From an uncultured Coriobacteriaceae bacterium (GTDB taxonomy: Bacteria; Actinomycetota; Coriobacteriia; Coriobacteriales; Eggerthellaceae), in the NCBI GenBank assembly GCA_946623915.1, contig CAMORQ010000154.1, positions 1 to 5,453 on the forward strand: a DNA stretch of 5,453 nt. Direction: 5' to 3'. Below the pieces are notes generated by a model. That model did no database searches. It was not told where the DNA came from and was given only the letters and a program-made list of their open reading frames with translations. The position numbers were made by a program, and so were the translations under genes. The first letter of the stretch is position 1, and the number at the start of each line of letters is the position of its first letter. Positions 1 through 5,453 of the stretch are shown here, one piece after another.

Positions 1-65
1 GCCAAGTGGTAAGGCAGAGGCCTGCAAAGCCTTTACCCCCGGTTCGAATCCGGGCGTCGCCTCCA
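1..65 (+). tRNA. tRNA-Cys (anticodon GCA), 5' end cut off by the window
   Basis: This is the 3' portion of a cysteine tRNA that decodes UGC/UGU. The window starts at the D-stem (GCC at 1-3 pairs with GGC at 13-15), so about nine bases (the 5' acceptor strand plus two) lie outside. The anticodon stem is 17-21/29-33 with loop 22-28 (CTGCAAA) and anticodon GCA at 24-26. The T-stem is 38-42/50-54 around the TTCGAAT loop. The 3' acceptor strand is 55-61, the discriminator base is T62, and CCA is genomically encoded at 63-65. U as discriminator is the known identity base for bacterial tRNA-Cys, which supports the call. It is probably transcribed together with, or just ahead of, the tRNA-Val that follows 62 bases later. 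Confidence 0.95.
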
Positions 66-106
66 ACTTTTTGCGAATGCACGAGCACATCGGCTCTGCT
101 TTAGGG

Positions 107-112
107 TAGAAT
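107..112 (+). promoter_or_regulatory. Possible -10 element for tRNA-Val
   Basis: TAGAAT differs from the sigma-70 consensus TATAAT at one base and lies 15 bases before the first base of tRNA-Val, a sensible distance for a short leader. No convincing -35 hexamer is visible 16-18 bases upstream (around 83-90), so the tRNA-Val may instead be read through from the tRNA-Cys promoter outside the window. The call is weak. Confidence 0.3.
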
Positions 113-127
113 ACCGATACACCTTAC

Positions 128-202
<75 letters not shown>

Positions 203-210
203 CGTAAGAC

Positions 211-245
211 CAGGCCAGACACATCACGTGTCTGGCCTGTTTGCT
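211..245 (+). terminator. Intrinsic terminator of the tRNA transcript
   Basis: A perfect 12-bp inverted repeat (211-222 with 228-239) closes a five-base loop ATCAC. It is followed by a T-rich run (TGTTTGCTTG and further T-runs to about 263). The position, just after the tRNA-Val CCA end, fits a rho-independent terminator. The stem is equally stable when read from the minus strand, where it could stop fumarase read-through, but the T-tract is poor in that direction. Confidence 0.85.
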
Positions 246-295
246 TGTCTAGACTTTTGTTTTGCTCAGTCCAGGCTTTGTCTCGACTTTCTTTT
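244..295 (+). repeat. Imperfect direct repeat in the gene-free stretch 240-390
   Basis: Two T-rich copies of a roughly 20-base unit lie about 33 bases apart: 244-263 (CTTGTCTAGACTTTTGTTTT) and about 277-295 (TTTGTCTCGACTTTCTTTT). They sit between the tRNA terminator and the end of the fumarase operon. No gene, RNA or second canonical terminator is visible in 240-390. The repeat may be a small local duplication or simply low-complexity sequence. Confidence 0.3.
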
Positions 296-390
296 GGAGG
301 CGAAAGGCGCATCACGGCGATTTGCTTCCGCGAGTTTCTCGTTCGTCGGCTTTGGACATGATGACTTCGTGTGCGCGAGCATGCGGGCGG

Positions 391-945
391 TCAGCGTCGG
401 TAAGCCGCAGGCCCGATGTCGTAGATGCTCTGCCCGAGCGAATCGATCGCAACAATGCACGGATACGACACCACATCGAGCTTCCGCACCGCTTCTGGTC
501 CCAAGTCGTCGTAGGCTATCGTCTTGCACGAAACGACGCTTTGCGCCGTGAGCGCGGCAGCGCCACCCACTGCCGCAAAATACACGGCCTTGTGCGCGAT
601 TATGGCCTGCACGACTTCCGGGCTGCGCGGACCTTTTCCTATCATGCCTTTCAACCCCTGTTCCAAAAGCACAGGGGTAAACGCATCCATGCGACCAGAC
701 GTCGTAGGGCCGCATGACCCGATGACAGACCCCGGCTTGGCGGGCGCGGGGCCGGCGTAGTACACAATCTGCCCCTTCAGGTCGAACGGGGGCTTTCCAC
801 CCCGCTCTATTTCGTCAACCATGCGCATATGGGCCGCATCACGTGCTGTGTAAATGGTCCCGGTTATCTCGACCGCATCGCCACACCGAAGCGACTGCGC
901 ATCTTCCGGACTCAGGGGGCTGGCGATAGCAATTGCTGGCTTCAC
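391..945 (-). CDS. Class I fumarate hydratase, beta (C-terminal) subunit
   Basis: This 184-residue protein is the small subunit of a two-part [4Fe-4S] hydro-lyase that interconverts fumarate and L-malate in the cytoplasm. It corresponds to the C-terminal domain of single-chain FumA and to TtdB. Visible family motifs are GDAVEITG (22-29), TARDAAH (33-39), YYAGPAP (62-68), GPTTSGRMD (79-87), GKG (103-105) and GGAAAL (127-132); the swivelling beta domain supplies substrate-binding residues. The length is normal. The start is GTG at 945, whose last two bases share the TGA stop of the alpha gene (GTGA). An AAGGAAG ribosome site lies seven bases upstream, inside the alpha gene, so translation is probably coupled. 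L-tartrate dehydratase is the main alternative, because the subunit architecture is identical; fumarase is the commoner activity. No clear terminator follows the stop codon. Confidence 0.92.
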   Translation of the reverse strand: MKPAIAIASPLSPEDAQSLRCGDAVEITGTIYTARDAAHMRMVDEIERGGKPPFDLKGQIVYYAGPAPAKPGSVIGSCGPTTSGRMDAFTPVLLEQGLKGMIGKGPRSPEVVQAIIAHKAVYFAAVGGAAALTAQSVVSCKTIAYDDLGPEAVRKLDVVSYPCIVAIDSLGQSIYDIGPAAYRR

Positions 946-1793
946 AGCACCACTTCCTTATGTCGTGCCACATGGCAGTTCAGAGAGACGCCCACAGGAA
1001 GCATGGCGATATGGGTAGGGGCCTTTTCCACATGAACGGCAAGCGCGCTGACCGTTCCGCCGAATCCCTGAGGACCGACGCCGAGGGCATTGACCCGTTC
1101 GAGGATCTCCTGTTCGAGCTTGGCATAGCGTTGGTCCGGATGGGCAGATCCGGTGCTTCTGCGCAATGCGCGTTTGGATAGCAGCAGCGCCTCTTCAGCG
1201 TTTCCCCCGATGCCGACACCCACAATGGTGGGAGGGCAGGGGTTCCCGCCCGCCCGCTCGAGGACGTCTACAACGAAATCGACGACTCCGTCTGCACCTT
1301 GTGCGGGTTTGAGCATGCATAGAGCGCTCATGTTTTCCGAGCCGCCGCCTTTCGGCAGGATGGTCAGCTTTATCGCGTCTCCTTCGACAAGCGAAACGTG
1401 AACAATGGCAGGCGTGTTGTCGTTGGTGTTGCGTCTGTCGAAGAGGGGGTCTGCCACCATGGATTTGCGCAGAAAGCCATCAGTGTAACCCCGGGCAACA
1501 CCCTCGTTTACAGCGTCTTCGAGCAGACCGCCCACAATATGGACCTCTTGCCCGACTTCTGCAAACACGACGACAAGTCCTGTGTCCTGGCATAAAGGCA
1601 CCTGGTTGTCATGCGCTATCCCGATGTTACGGCGTATTTTGTCCAAAGCGTAGAGCCCGTAATCTGATTCCTCGTGCGCTAGGGCACGGTCCAAAGCGGA
1701 AACCACATCATCGGGCAGGTTGCATGCCGCATCGCGGCACGCAACGGCCACCGCTTCGACAATACGTTCTTTCGGAATTTCTCGGATCGGCAT
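942..1793 (-). CDS. Class I fumarate hydratase, alpha (N-terminal, Fe-S) subunit
   Basis: This is the catalytic iron-sulfur subunit (283 residues from the chosen start) of the oxygen-sensitive class I fumarase, partner of the beta subunit encoded immediately downstream. The three presumed [4Fe-4S] ligand cysteines are C68 (in VPLCQDTG), C186 (in GNPCPP) and C273 (in NCH). Their spacing (118 and 87) resembles that of E. coli FumA as I recall it (119 and 94). Other family motifs are KGGGSEN (148-154) and VGIGGN (193-198). An upstream in-frame TTG at 1817 would add eight residues, but it has a poor ribosome site. The ATG at 1793 gives the usual family start (MPIREIP...) and has AAGGAAG eleven bases ahead. 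The operon order alpha-beta and the stop/start overlap support a heterodimer. An L-tartrate dehydratase alpha subunit (TtdA) is the alternative. Confidence 0.93.
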   Translation of the reverse strand: MPIREIPKERIVEAVAVACRDAACNLPDDVVSALDRALAHEESDYGLYALDKIRRNIGIAHDNQVPLCQDTGLVVVFAEVGQEVHIVGGLLEDAVNEGVARGYTDGFLRKSMVADPLFDRRNTNDNTPAIVHVSLVEGDAIKLTILPKGGGSENMSALCMLKPAQGADGVVDFVVDVLERAGGNPCPPTIVGVGIGGNAEEALLLSKRALRRSTGSAHPDQRYAKLEQEILERVNALGVGPQGFGGTVSALAVHVEKAPTHIAMLPVGVSLNCHVARHKEVVL

Positions 1794-1804
1794 GGATACG
1801 CACG

Positions 1805-1811
1805 CTTCCTT
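1805..1811 (-). promoter_or_regulatory. Ribosome binding site deciding the fumarase alpha start
   Basis: On the minus strand this reads AAGGAAG, the same sequence that precedes the beta subunit gene (953-959). It lies eleven bases before the ATG at 1793, slightly long but usable. It lies downstream of the alternative TTG at 1817 and so could not serve it. This favours the shorter protein. Confidence 0.6.
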
Positions 1812-1856
1812 AATCAATGTTTGCCGCTCTTTATTTCTGCGTTGAATTGAGCTTGG

Positions 1857-1869
1857 GGTATACTATACC
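1857..1869. promoter_or_regulatory. Symmetric -10-like element in the divergent fumarase/membrane-protein region
   Basis: GGTATACTATACC is a perfect inverted repeat around a central C. It contains a -10-like hexamer on each strand: TATACT (1859-1864) reading right and TATAGT (complement of 1862-1867) reading left, each one base from consensus. It sits between the fumarase alpha start (1793) and the next gene's start (1893), so it may serve two back-to-back promoters or be an operator. The -35 matches at 16-18 bases are poor: TTCTGC at 1835-1840 is the best rightward candidate, and the leftward TTGAAA is only ten bases from TATAGT. Confidence 0.4.
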
Positions 1870-1881
1870 GCGAACTTTTTC

Positions 1882-1888
1882 AAGGAGG
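1882..1888 (+). promoter_or_regulatory. Strong ribosome binding site for the TTG-started membrane protein
   Basis: AAGGAGG, a full anti-16S match, lies four bases before the TTG at 1893. The spacing is short, but no other start lies close downstream: the next in-frame ATG is at 1950 and lacks a comparable site. This decides the TTG start. Confidence 0.7.
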
Positions 1889-1892
1889 CCTG

Positions 1893-2681
1893 TTGAACGA
1901 CGGTCAGAACATAGACAACGGGTTTGCCCCACGCGGCTCGGTGCGCTACATGGAGGCGCCTGCGCTCCGCCGCGGACTGCACATACCCAGCAACATTAAA
2001 GGACTCATAGCCCTGCTCGGGCTCGCCGCATTGGCGCTTGCGACCCTCGTGGGCATGAAAACGTATTCCGACGTGGTTAACGCCCCAGCACGCTACGCGG
2101 AAAGCATCCAGGAAGCCATTTCAACGGGGCCTGGACTCGAGCTTCCCGTTCTTAACAACTTCATCGACTCCGACAACGCGGGAATACGCGAAACGTTCGC
2201 CTCTACCGGCTATGCCCTCATAGACGTGGACGCTATGTATGCCGACGAAGGGGAAGAGCTCGATCCCAATTCGATGGATATGGTCAAAGTGCCTTCAGAT
2301 ACCGACTACGACATGAACGTCGACCTGTTCAGGAACAATCTCCGCCGTTCGGAGGTCACTGACGCCGCACATTTCCTCGCAGGGAGCTGGAGGTTCACTT
2401 CGTTTACGGCCAATGGCGTCGACTTGAAAGTGAAGTATGCGGACATGAATTCCGCTAGCATCGAGGATGCCATCGCAGCAGCAATCGCCGCTCAAGGATG
2501 GACGGATTCCGCCTTCGGCGAATCGGGTGTCGACCAGTCTGGCAACACGTTCCAAAACGGCACCATCCAGATAAACGATCGCACGATGCACTGGTCCGTT
2601 TCTGTCTGTCCGCTCGACGAAGTGTACAGCGTCAATGGTTTGCCTGATGCATTCTATGTAGGATCTCGTTTGGTAAGCTAA
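1893..2681 (+). CDS. Unrecognised single-pass membrane-anchored protein
   Basis: I do not recognise this 262-residue protein. It has a short polar N-terminus (1-33) with several arginines and a lysine (K36) just before one hydrophobic segment (about 37-55, GLIALLGLAALALATLVGM). A largely acidic, soluble-looking domain of about 205 residues follows. The positive-inside rule predicts a cytoplasmic N-terminus and an extracytoplasmic C-terminal domain. There is no lipobox, sortase motif or catalytic signature; the only cysteine is C239. Residues 111-145 are very rich in Asp and Glu. Residues 150-240 (hydrophobic/polar alternation with a GSWRF motif) suggest a beta-rich fold, but that is a guess. 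The start is TTG with a strong AAGGAGG site. Its TAA stop overlaps the ribosome site (AAGG, 2680-2683) of the TerC gene nine bases downstream, so the two probably form an operon and may work together at the envelope. Confidence 0.85.
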   Translation: MNDGQNIDNGFAPRGSVRYMEAPALRRGLHIPSNIKGLIALLGLAALALATLVGMKTYSDVVNAPARYAESIQEAISTGPGLELPVLNNFIDSDNAGIRETFASTGYALIDVDAMYADEGEELDPNSMDMVKVPSDTDYDMNVDLFRNNLRRSEVTDAAHFLAGSWRFTSFTANGVDLKVKYADMNSASIEDAIAAAIAAQGWTDSAFGESGVDQSGNTFQNGTIQINDRTMHWSVSVCPLDEVYSVNGLPDAFYVGSRLVS

Positions 2682-2690
2682 GGTTTCTCG

Positions 2691-3530
2691 ATGATTGATT
2701 TCTCTATTTTCGCTTCTCCAGAAGCTTGGATTAGTTTGGTTACGTTGATTTTCCTCGAGATCGTGCTTGGCGTGGACAACATCGTTTTCATCGCGCTGAC
2801 CACTAACAGGCTCCCCGAAAACCAACGCCACATTGGACGAAAGCTCGGCCTTGCGGGCGCGATGATCATGCGCATGCTGTTCCTCTGCTTCGCTTCCTGG
2901 CTTGTGCACATGGTCAACCCTTTGTTCCATATCAACATTGGCCCGATTAACCATGGCGTGTCCATTCGCGACCTTGTGCTGCTGCTTGGGGGATTCTACC
3001 TGGTATTCAAAGGCATCTCGGAAACGCGTAGCACGCTCGCGCTCACCGAAATCAAGGCCGAAGAGGATCCCGAAACCCATGCGGAAGCTCACTTGATCTC
3101 GCTACCGCAGGCCGTTGGCACCATCATGATCATGGACCTGGTGTTCTCCATCGACTCCGTGATCACGGCGGTCGGGTTGGCCAACCACCTGATTATCATG
3201 ATCCTCGCCGTGATGGTGGCCATCATCGTGATGATGCTGTTCATCGACCAGATCAGCAACTTTATTAACAAAAACGTCGAAATGAAGATTCTTGCCGTCG
3301 TGTTCATTACGGTCATCGGCGTGCTGCTCGTGCTTGACGGCCTGGGCATCAACTCCGGCATCGAAGTGCTCGACATGCACGCTGAAAAGCTGATGGTCTA
3401 CTTTGCCATGGTCTTCTCGCTCGTTCTCGAACTCATTCAAATGCGTTACAACAAGAATCTCAGCGAGTATCGCCGCGAGTTGTCGAACAAGACAGGGCAG
3501 AAAAGCGAAGCAGAAAACGCCGCCAGTTAA
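2691..3530 (+). CDS. TerC-family integral membrane protein (YgdQ/YoaE-like)
   Basis: This 279-residue protein has about seven hydrophobic segments: roughly 12-36, 52-75, 94-109, 141-163, 166-185, 199-219 and 232-251. A polar, basic-then-acidic cytoplasmic-looking tail (252-279) follows. The family signatures are in helices one and four: LEIVLGVDNIVFIAL (22-36) and DLVFSIDSV (149-157). Their membrane-embedded acidic residues (E23, D29, D149, D155) are characteristic of TerC proteins and are thought to handle metal ions. Known relatives include tellurite-resistance TerC and the Mn-exporting Alx and YoaE-like proteins; which ion this one moves, if any, cannot be read from the sequence. No Ter operon partners (terD, terZ, terB) and no CBS/CorC domains are present. 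The start is ATG with AAGG seven bases upstream. It is downstream of and probably co-transcribed with the unrecognised membrane protein. Confidence 0.93.
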   Translation: MIDFSIFASPEAWISLVTLIFLEIVLGVDNIVFIALTTNRLPENQRHIGRKLGLAGAMIMRMLFLCFASWLVHMVNPLFHINIGPINHGVSIRDLVLLLGGFYLVFKGISETRSTLALTEIKAEEDPETHAEAHLISLPQAVGTIMIMDLVFSIDSVITAVGLANHLIIMILAVMVAIIVMMLFIDQISNFINKNVEMKILAVVFITVIGVLLVLDGLGINSGIEVLDMHAEKLMVYFAMVFSLVLELIQMRYNKNLSEYRRELSNKTGQKSEAENAAS

Positions 3531-3560
3531 TCGCGGTGTGCAAAGCAGCTTTTAGTTGCT
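3518..3560. terminator. Weak hairpins between convergent TerC and lipid-kinase genes
   Basis: Only 21 bases separate the two stop codons. One hairpin pairs 3544-3550 with 3554-3560 (seven pairs including one G-T) around a TTT loop and overlaps the kinase stop codon. Another pairs 3518-3523 with 3533-3538 (one G-T) and overlaps the TerC stop; read leftward it is followed by TTTTCTGC, although its stem then contains a mismatch. Neither is a textbook terminator, but together they could end transcription from both sides. Confidence 0.3.
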
Positions 3561-4460
3561 GAATTCGTCGATGCATTCCTGAGTGACGATCAGCTTCGCC
3601 GCGTGGGGCAACACGCTGATCGAAAACGGCGTGGAGAACCCGACCGGCTCGCCATCAAGCTCGACGTTCATGGCCGGATTTGCGTCTACCTGGATGTGCT
3701 TGCCACGGTAGTACAGCAGCGACTCGTTTTCCATGAGCGCCTTGCCGGTCCTATCCAATGCCGCACCGATGGCGGCGGGGATAAGCTCCCAGGCGTTCTT
3801 GGTAGCGAGCACGCACACATCGAGCTGCCCGTCAGAGGGCAGGTTTTCCGACGAGAAGCGGACGTCGAACTGCACTTTGGAAAAATTCATCGCCACGATT
3901 CCGACGCCGCGCGTCTTAGTTACGTTTCCGTCGACTTCGATGGTGATGTCGGAAACGGGAGGCTCGACGTGTTCGAATGCGGCACGGAAATATGCCATGG
4001 TCCCCATGCGTTCTTTCATTCCGCCCGCCGTCGACATGATGCGTTCATCGAAACCGCACCCGGCCATCATCATGAATCCGCGCCGTTCGTACCCGAAGTC
4101 GAATTCGCCCATATCGAAATCCATGGCGTATCCGTCTCGGACCATGGCAGCCAAGGCGGGGATTTCGCTGGGCAAAAGGATGTTCTGCGCGATAAGGTTG
4201 GCCGTGCCCGAAGGGAACACGAGCACGGGAACATTCGAGTAGCGAAGTTCGTAGCACGCTTGGGAAACGGTGCCGTCACCGCCGCTGATCACAACGCAAT
4301 CGAACCGGCTTGCATCTGCGAGAATCGCGGCGTAGCCGCGCGCATCTTCAACCGATCGCACGACGACTTCATCGCCAGGCTTCGACATGATGCGAATGAA
4401 GTCGTATATCGCACCGTCTCCTGGCCCTGCGGAAAGATTGTTAAGCACGAGAATCTTCAT
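3552..4460 (-). CDS. Diacylglycerol/lipid kinase family protein (YegS/DgkB-like)
   Basis: This 302-residue cytoplasmic or membrane-peripheral kinase belongs to the DAGK catalytic superfamily, which phosphorylates diacylglycerol or related lipids with ATP and so recycles lipids for phospholipid synthesis. The N-terminal nucleotide-binding domain carries the hallmark GGDGT (60-64, in VVISGGDGTVSQ) and FPSGTANLIAQN (82-93, the actinobacterial-style GTxN version). The C-terminal beta-sandwich region includes GCGFDERIM (134-142), the SDGQLDV motif (209-215) and LDGEP (268-272). The length is typical and no key motif is missing. The start is ATG at 4460 with AAAGGA four bases upstream. It converges on the TerC gene and is divergent from RNase D, so it is probably transcribed alone. 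The exact lipid substrate cannot be assigned; a sphingosine/diacylglycerol-kinase-like enzyme of other specificity is possible. Confidence 0.93.
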   Translation of the reverse strand: MKILVLNNLSAGPGDGAIYDFIRIMSKPGDEVVVRSVEDARGYAAILADASRFDCVVISGGDGTVSQACYELRYSNVPVLVFPSGTANLIAQNILLPSEIPALAAMVRDGYAMDFDMGEFDFGYERRGFMMMAGCGFDERIMSTAGGMKERMGTMAYFRAAFEHVEPPVSDITIEVDGNVTKTRGVGIVAMNFSKVQFDVRFSSENLPSDGQLDVCVLATKNAWELIPAAIGAALDRTGKALMENESLLYYRGKHIQVDANPAMNVELDGEPVGFSTPFSISVLPHAAKLIVTQECIDEFSN

Positions 4461-4473
4461 GGCGTCCTTTCAA

Positions 4474-4503
4474 TTGCGTATCATAATTGATTCGCCATGT
4501 AAT
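4474..4503 (+). promoter_or_regulatory. Possible promoter of the RNase D gene
   Basis: TTGCGT (4474-4479) and TGTAAT (4498-4503, one base from TATAAT) are 18 bases apart. They would start transcription near 4510, giving a leader of about 14 bases that just includes the ribosome site. This placement also explains the isolated ATG-TAA at 4497-4502 as part of a -10 box. It overlaps the leftward promoter of the lipid kinase. Confidence 0.4.
4480..4485 (-). promoter_or_regulatory. Possible -10 element for the lipid-kinase gene
   Basis: On the minus strand this reads TATGAT, one base from consensus, 19 bases before the ATG at 4460 and upstream of its AAAGGA ribosome site. The -35 region (about 4502-4509) is not convincing. 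The element is inside a small inverted repeat, CAATT (4471-4475) with AATTG (4485-4489). Confidence 0.35.
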
Positions 4504-4511
4504 CGCACGAC

Positions 4512-4515
4512 AGGA
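4512..4515 (+). promoter_or_regulatory. Ribosome binding site deciding the RNase D TTG start
   Basis: AGGA lies eight bases before TTG at 4524. There is an in-frame TAA at 4500-4502, so translation must start after it, and TTG 4524 is the only plausible initiator in the intervening codons. Confidence 0.6.
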
Positions 4516-4523
4516 TCGAAGTT

Positions 4524-5453
4524 TTGTTCATAAGCACGCAAAGCGACCTCATAGACTTCATAGATCGCGCAAGCGGTTCGGACGTCTTGGCCATCGACAC
4601 CGAATTCATGCGTGAAAGCACGTATTACCCGCTTCTGTGCCTGCTGCAAATGGCAACTGAAAAGGAAACGGTCATCGTCGACCCTTTCAGCGTCGAAACC
4701 CTTGAGCCGCTCGCGCAGTTGCTTACGGACCCTGGCATCGTGAAGCTGTTCCATGCGGGCAGGCAGGACATCGAAATCCTTTACCACGAAGTCGGCGTCG
4801 TTCCCAAGCCCTTGTTCGACACGCAAGTCGCGGCTGCGCTGCTTGGCCACACGCTTCAAGTGGGGTATGGCCCGCTCGTGCAAAGCATGTGCGGTGTCAC
4901 GCTGAAAAAAGGGGACTCGTACACCGATTGGTCGCGGCGCCCGCTTGCGCAATCGCAGATTTCCTATGCAGCCGACGACGTTGTGTACCTGCCTAAAATC
5001 TACCGCACCATGCAAAAGCAGCTCGACAGGTTGGGGCGCACCCATTGGTTGGACAAGGACTTCGCCGACATGTCCGATCCGAGCAACTACCACATCGACC
5101 CCCGCATGCGCTACGCGAAGCTCAAGCGCGTGAACCAACTTTCTCGCAAGCAGCTTTCTGCTGCGCGCGAAGTGGCGGCATGGCGCGAAGAGGCGGCAAT
5201 GGCGCGCAACATCCCTCGCAAATGGGTTCTTACCGACGAGCAGATCATAGAATCGTGCCGTAAGGGCAGCCATTCGATCGACCAGCTCTTCCTGGTGCGC
5301 GGCGTTTCCGACAAGCTGTCCACGAAAGACGCGCGCCAAGTCGTCGAAGCCATCGTGCGCGGGGAGTCTCTTCCTCCGGACCAATGGCCTAAAACAACCA
5401 CCCTCAACAACAGCGAAACGAACGTCGACGCAGAAGCGGACGCTCTGGGCGCC
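4524..5453 (+). CDS. rnd: Ribonuclease D (DEDDy 3'-5' exoribonuclease with HRDC domain), 3' end cut off
   Basis: The frame stays open for 310 codons to the last base, so the stop codon lies outside the window. RNase D trims 3' ends of tRNA precursors and other stable RNAs in the cytoplasm. All DEDDy catalytic residues are present: D25 and E27 (in AIDTEF), D82 (in HAGRQD) and the Y148-xxx-D152 pair (in SYAADDVVYL). The spacing matches E. coli RNase D residue for residue with an offset of three. The exonuclease domain spans about 1-170. An HRDC nucleic-acid-binding domain covers about 206-286 (NQLSRKQLSAAREVAAWREE onward). Residues 287-310 begin a polar, acidic tail that may lead to further sequence. 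The start is TTG at 4524 with AGGA eight bases upstream; it gives MFISTQSDL, a normal family N-terminus. An in-frame stop at 4500-4502 excludes anything longer. It is divergent from the lipid kinase. Confidence 0.94.
   Translation, partial: MFISTQSDLIDFIDRASGSDVLAIDTEFMRESTYYPLLCLLQMATEKETVIVDPFSVETLEPLAQLLTDPGIVKLFHAGRQDIEILYHEVGVVPKPLFDTQVAAALLGHTLQVGYGPLVQSMCGVTLKKGDSYTDWSRRPLAQSQISYAADDVVYLPKIYRTMQKQLDRLGRTHWLDKDFADMSDPSNYHIDPRMRYAKLKRVNQLSRKQLSAAREVAAWREEAAMARNIPRKWVLTDEQIIESCRKGSHSIDQLFLVRGVSDKLSTKDARQVVEAIVRGESLPPDQWPKTTTLNNSETNVDAEADALGA

Noticed and set aside
228..717. Small open frames on both strands between the terminator and the fumarase beta gene
   Set aside because: They overlap the terminator or the beta gene, lack good ribosome sites and have arginine-rich compositions typical of wrong-frame GC-rich sequence.
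1794..1892. A yybP-ykoY type manganese riboswitch, sometimes found before TerC-family genes
   Set aside because: The leader is too short and shows no matching stem pattern, and TerC itself is preceded by another gene with a nine-base gap.
2295..3092. A 265-codon minus-strand open frame
   Set aside because: It spans the 3' half of the membrane-protein gene, the gene junction and half of TerC on the opposite strand, and has no recognisable content.
3102..3440. A His/Asp-rich minus-strand frame (DEQHHHDDGHHHGEDHDN) that looks like a metal-binding protein
   Set aside because: It is the complement of the ATC/ATG/GTG-rich (Ile, Met, Val) codons of TerC membrane helices read in another frame. The histidine runs are an artefact.
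3603..4490. A 295-codon plus-strand open frame
   Set aside because: It is antisense to the lipid kinase, which has GGDGT and the other family motifs on the minus strand. The antisense product resembles no family and has a random composition.
4470..5384. A 304-codon minus-strand open frame
   Set aside because: It lies wholly opposite RNase D, whose plus-strand frame has all DEDDy catalytic residues and an HRDC domain. Long antisense frames are common in GC-rich genes.

Overview
The window looks like an ordinary housekeeping segment of a GC-rich bacterial chromosome. Oxygen-sensitive two-subunit class I fumarase genes, Shine-Dalgarno-led TTG and GTG starts, CCA-encoding tRNA genes and a GTxN-type lipid kinase point to an anaerobic actinobacterium-like organism. 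My best guess is Coriobacteriia/Eggerthellales, but this is inferred from gene style, not from a database match. I see no phage, insertion sequence, CRISPR array, toxin-antitoxin pair or defence locus.

Layout. Positions 1-65 are the 3' part of tRNA-Cys(GCA), cut by the window edge. A complete tRNA-Val(GAC) follows at 128-202 and then a strong 12-bp hairpin terminator at 211-239. About 150 bases with no gene (240-390) separate this from a minus-strand operon. That operon encodes the alpha (942-1793) and beta (391-945) subunits of a class I [4Fe-4S] fumarate hydratase; the stop codon of alpha overlaps the start codon of beta. A short divergent region (1794-1892) carries the symmetric element GGTATACTATACC.

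On the plus strand, an unrecognised 262-residue single-pass membrane protein (1893-2681, TTG start) is followed nine bases later by a seven-helix TerC-family membrane protein (2691-3530); the two are almost certainly co-transcribed. The TerC gene converges with a minus-strand diacylglycerol/lipid kinase gene (3552-4460). Divergent from that kinase, and running off the right edge, is the gene for ribonuclease D (4524-5453, TTG start). RNase D shows the complete DEDDy exonuclease site and an HRDC domain.

How they fit together. The tRNA genes and RNase D belong to RNA metabolism (RNase D family enzymes trim tRNA 3' ends), but nothing shows they are co-regulated. Fumarase serves the central carbon or fumarate pathway. 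The lipid kinase probably acts on membrane lipids. The TerC pair is envelope-located and its substrate is not determinable here. The only part with real novelty potential is the unrecognised membrane-anchored protein coupled to TerC. The other observations concern start codons and small regulatory sequences.
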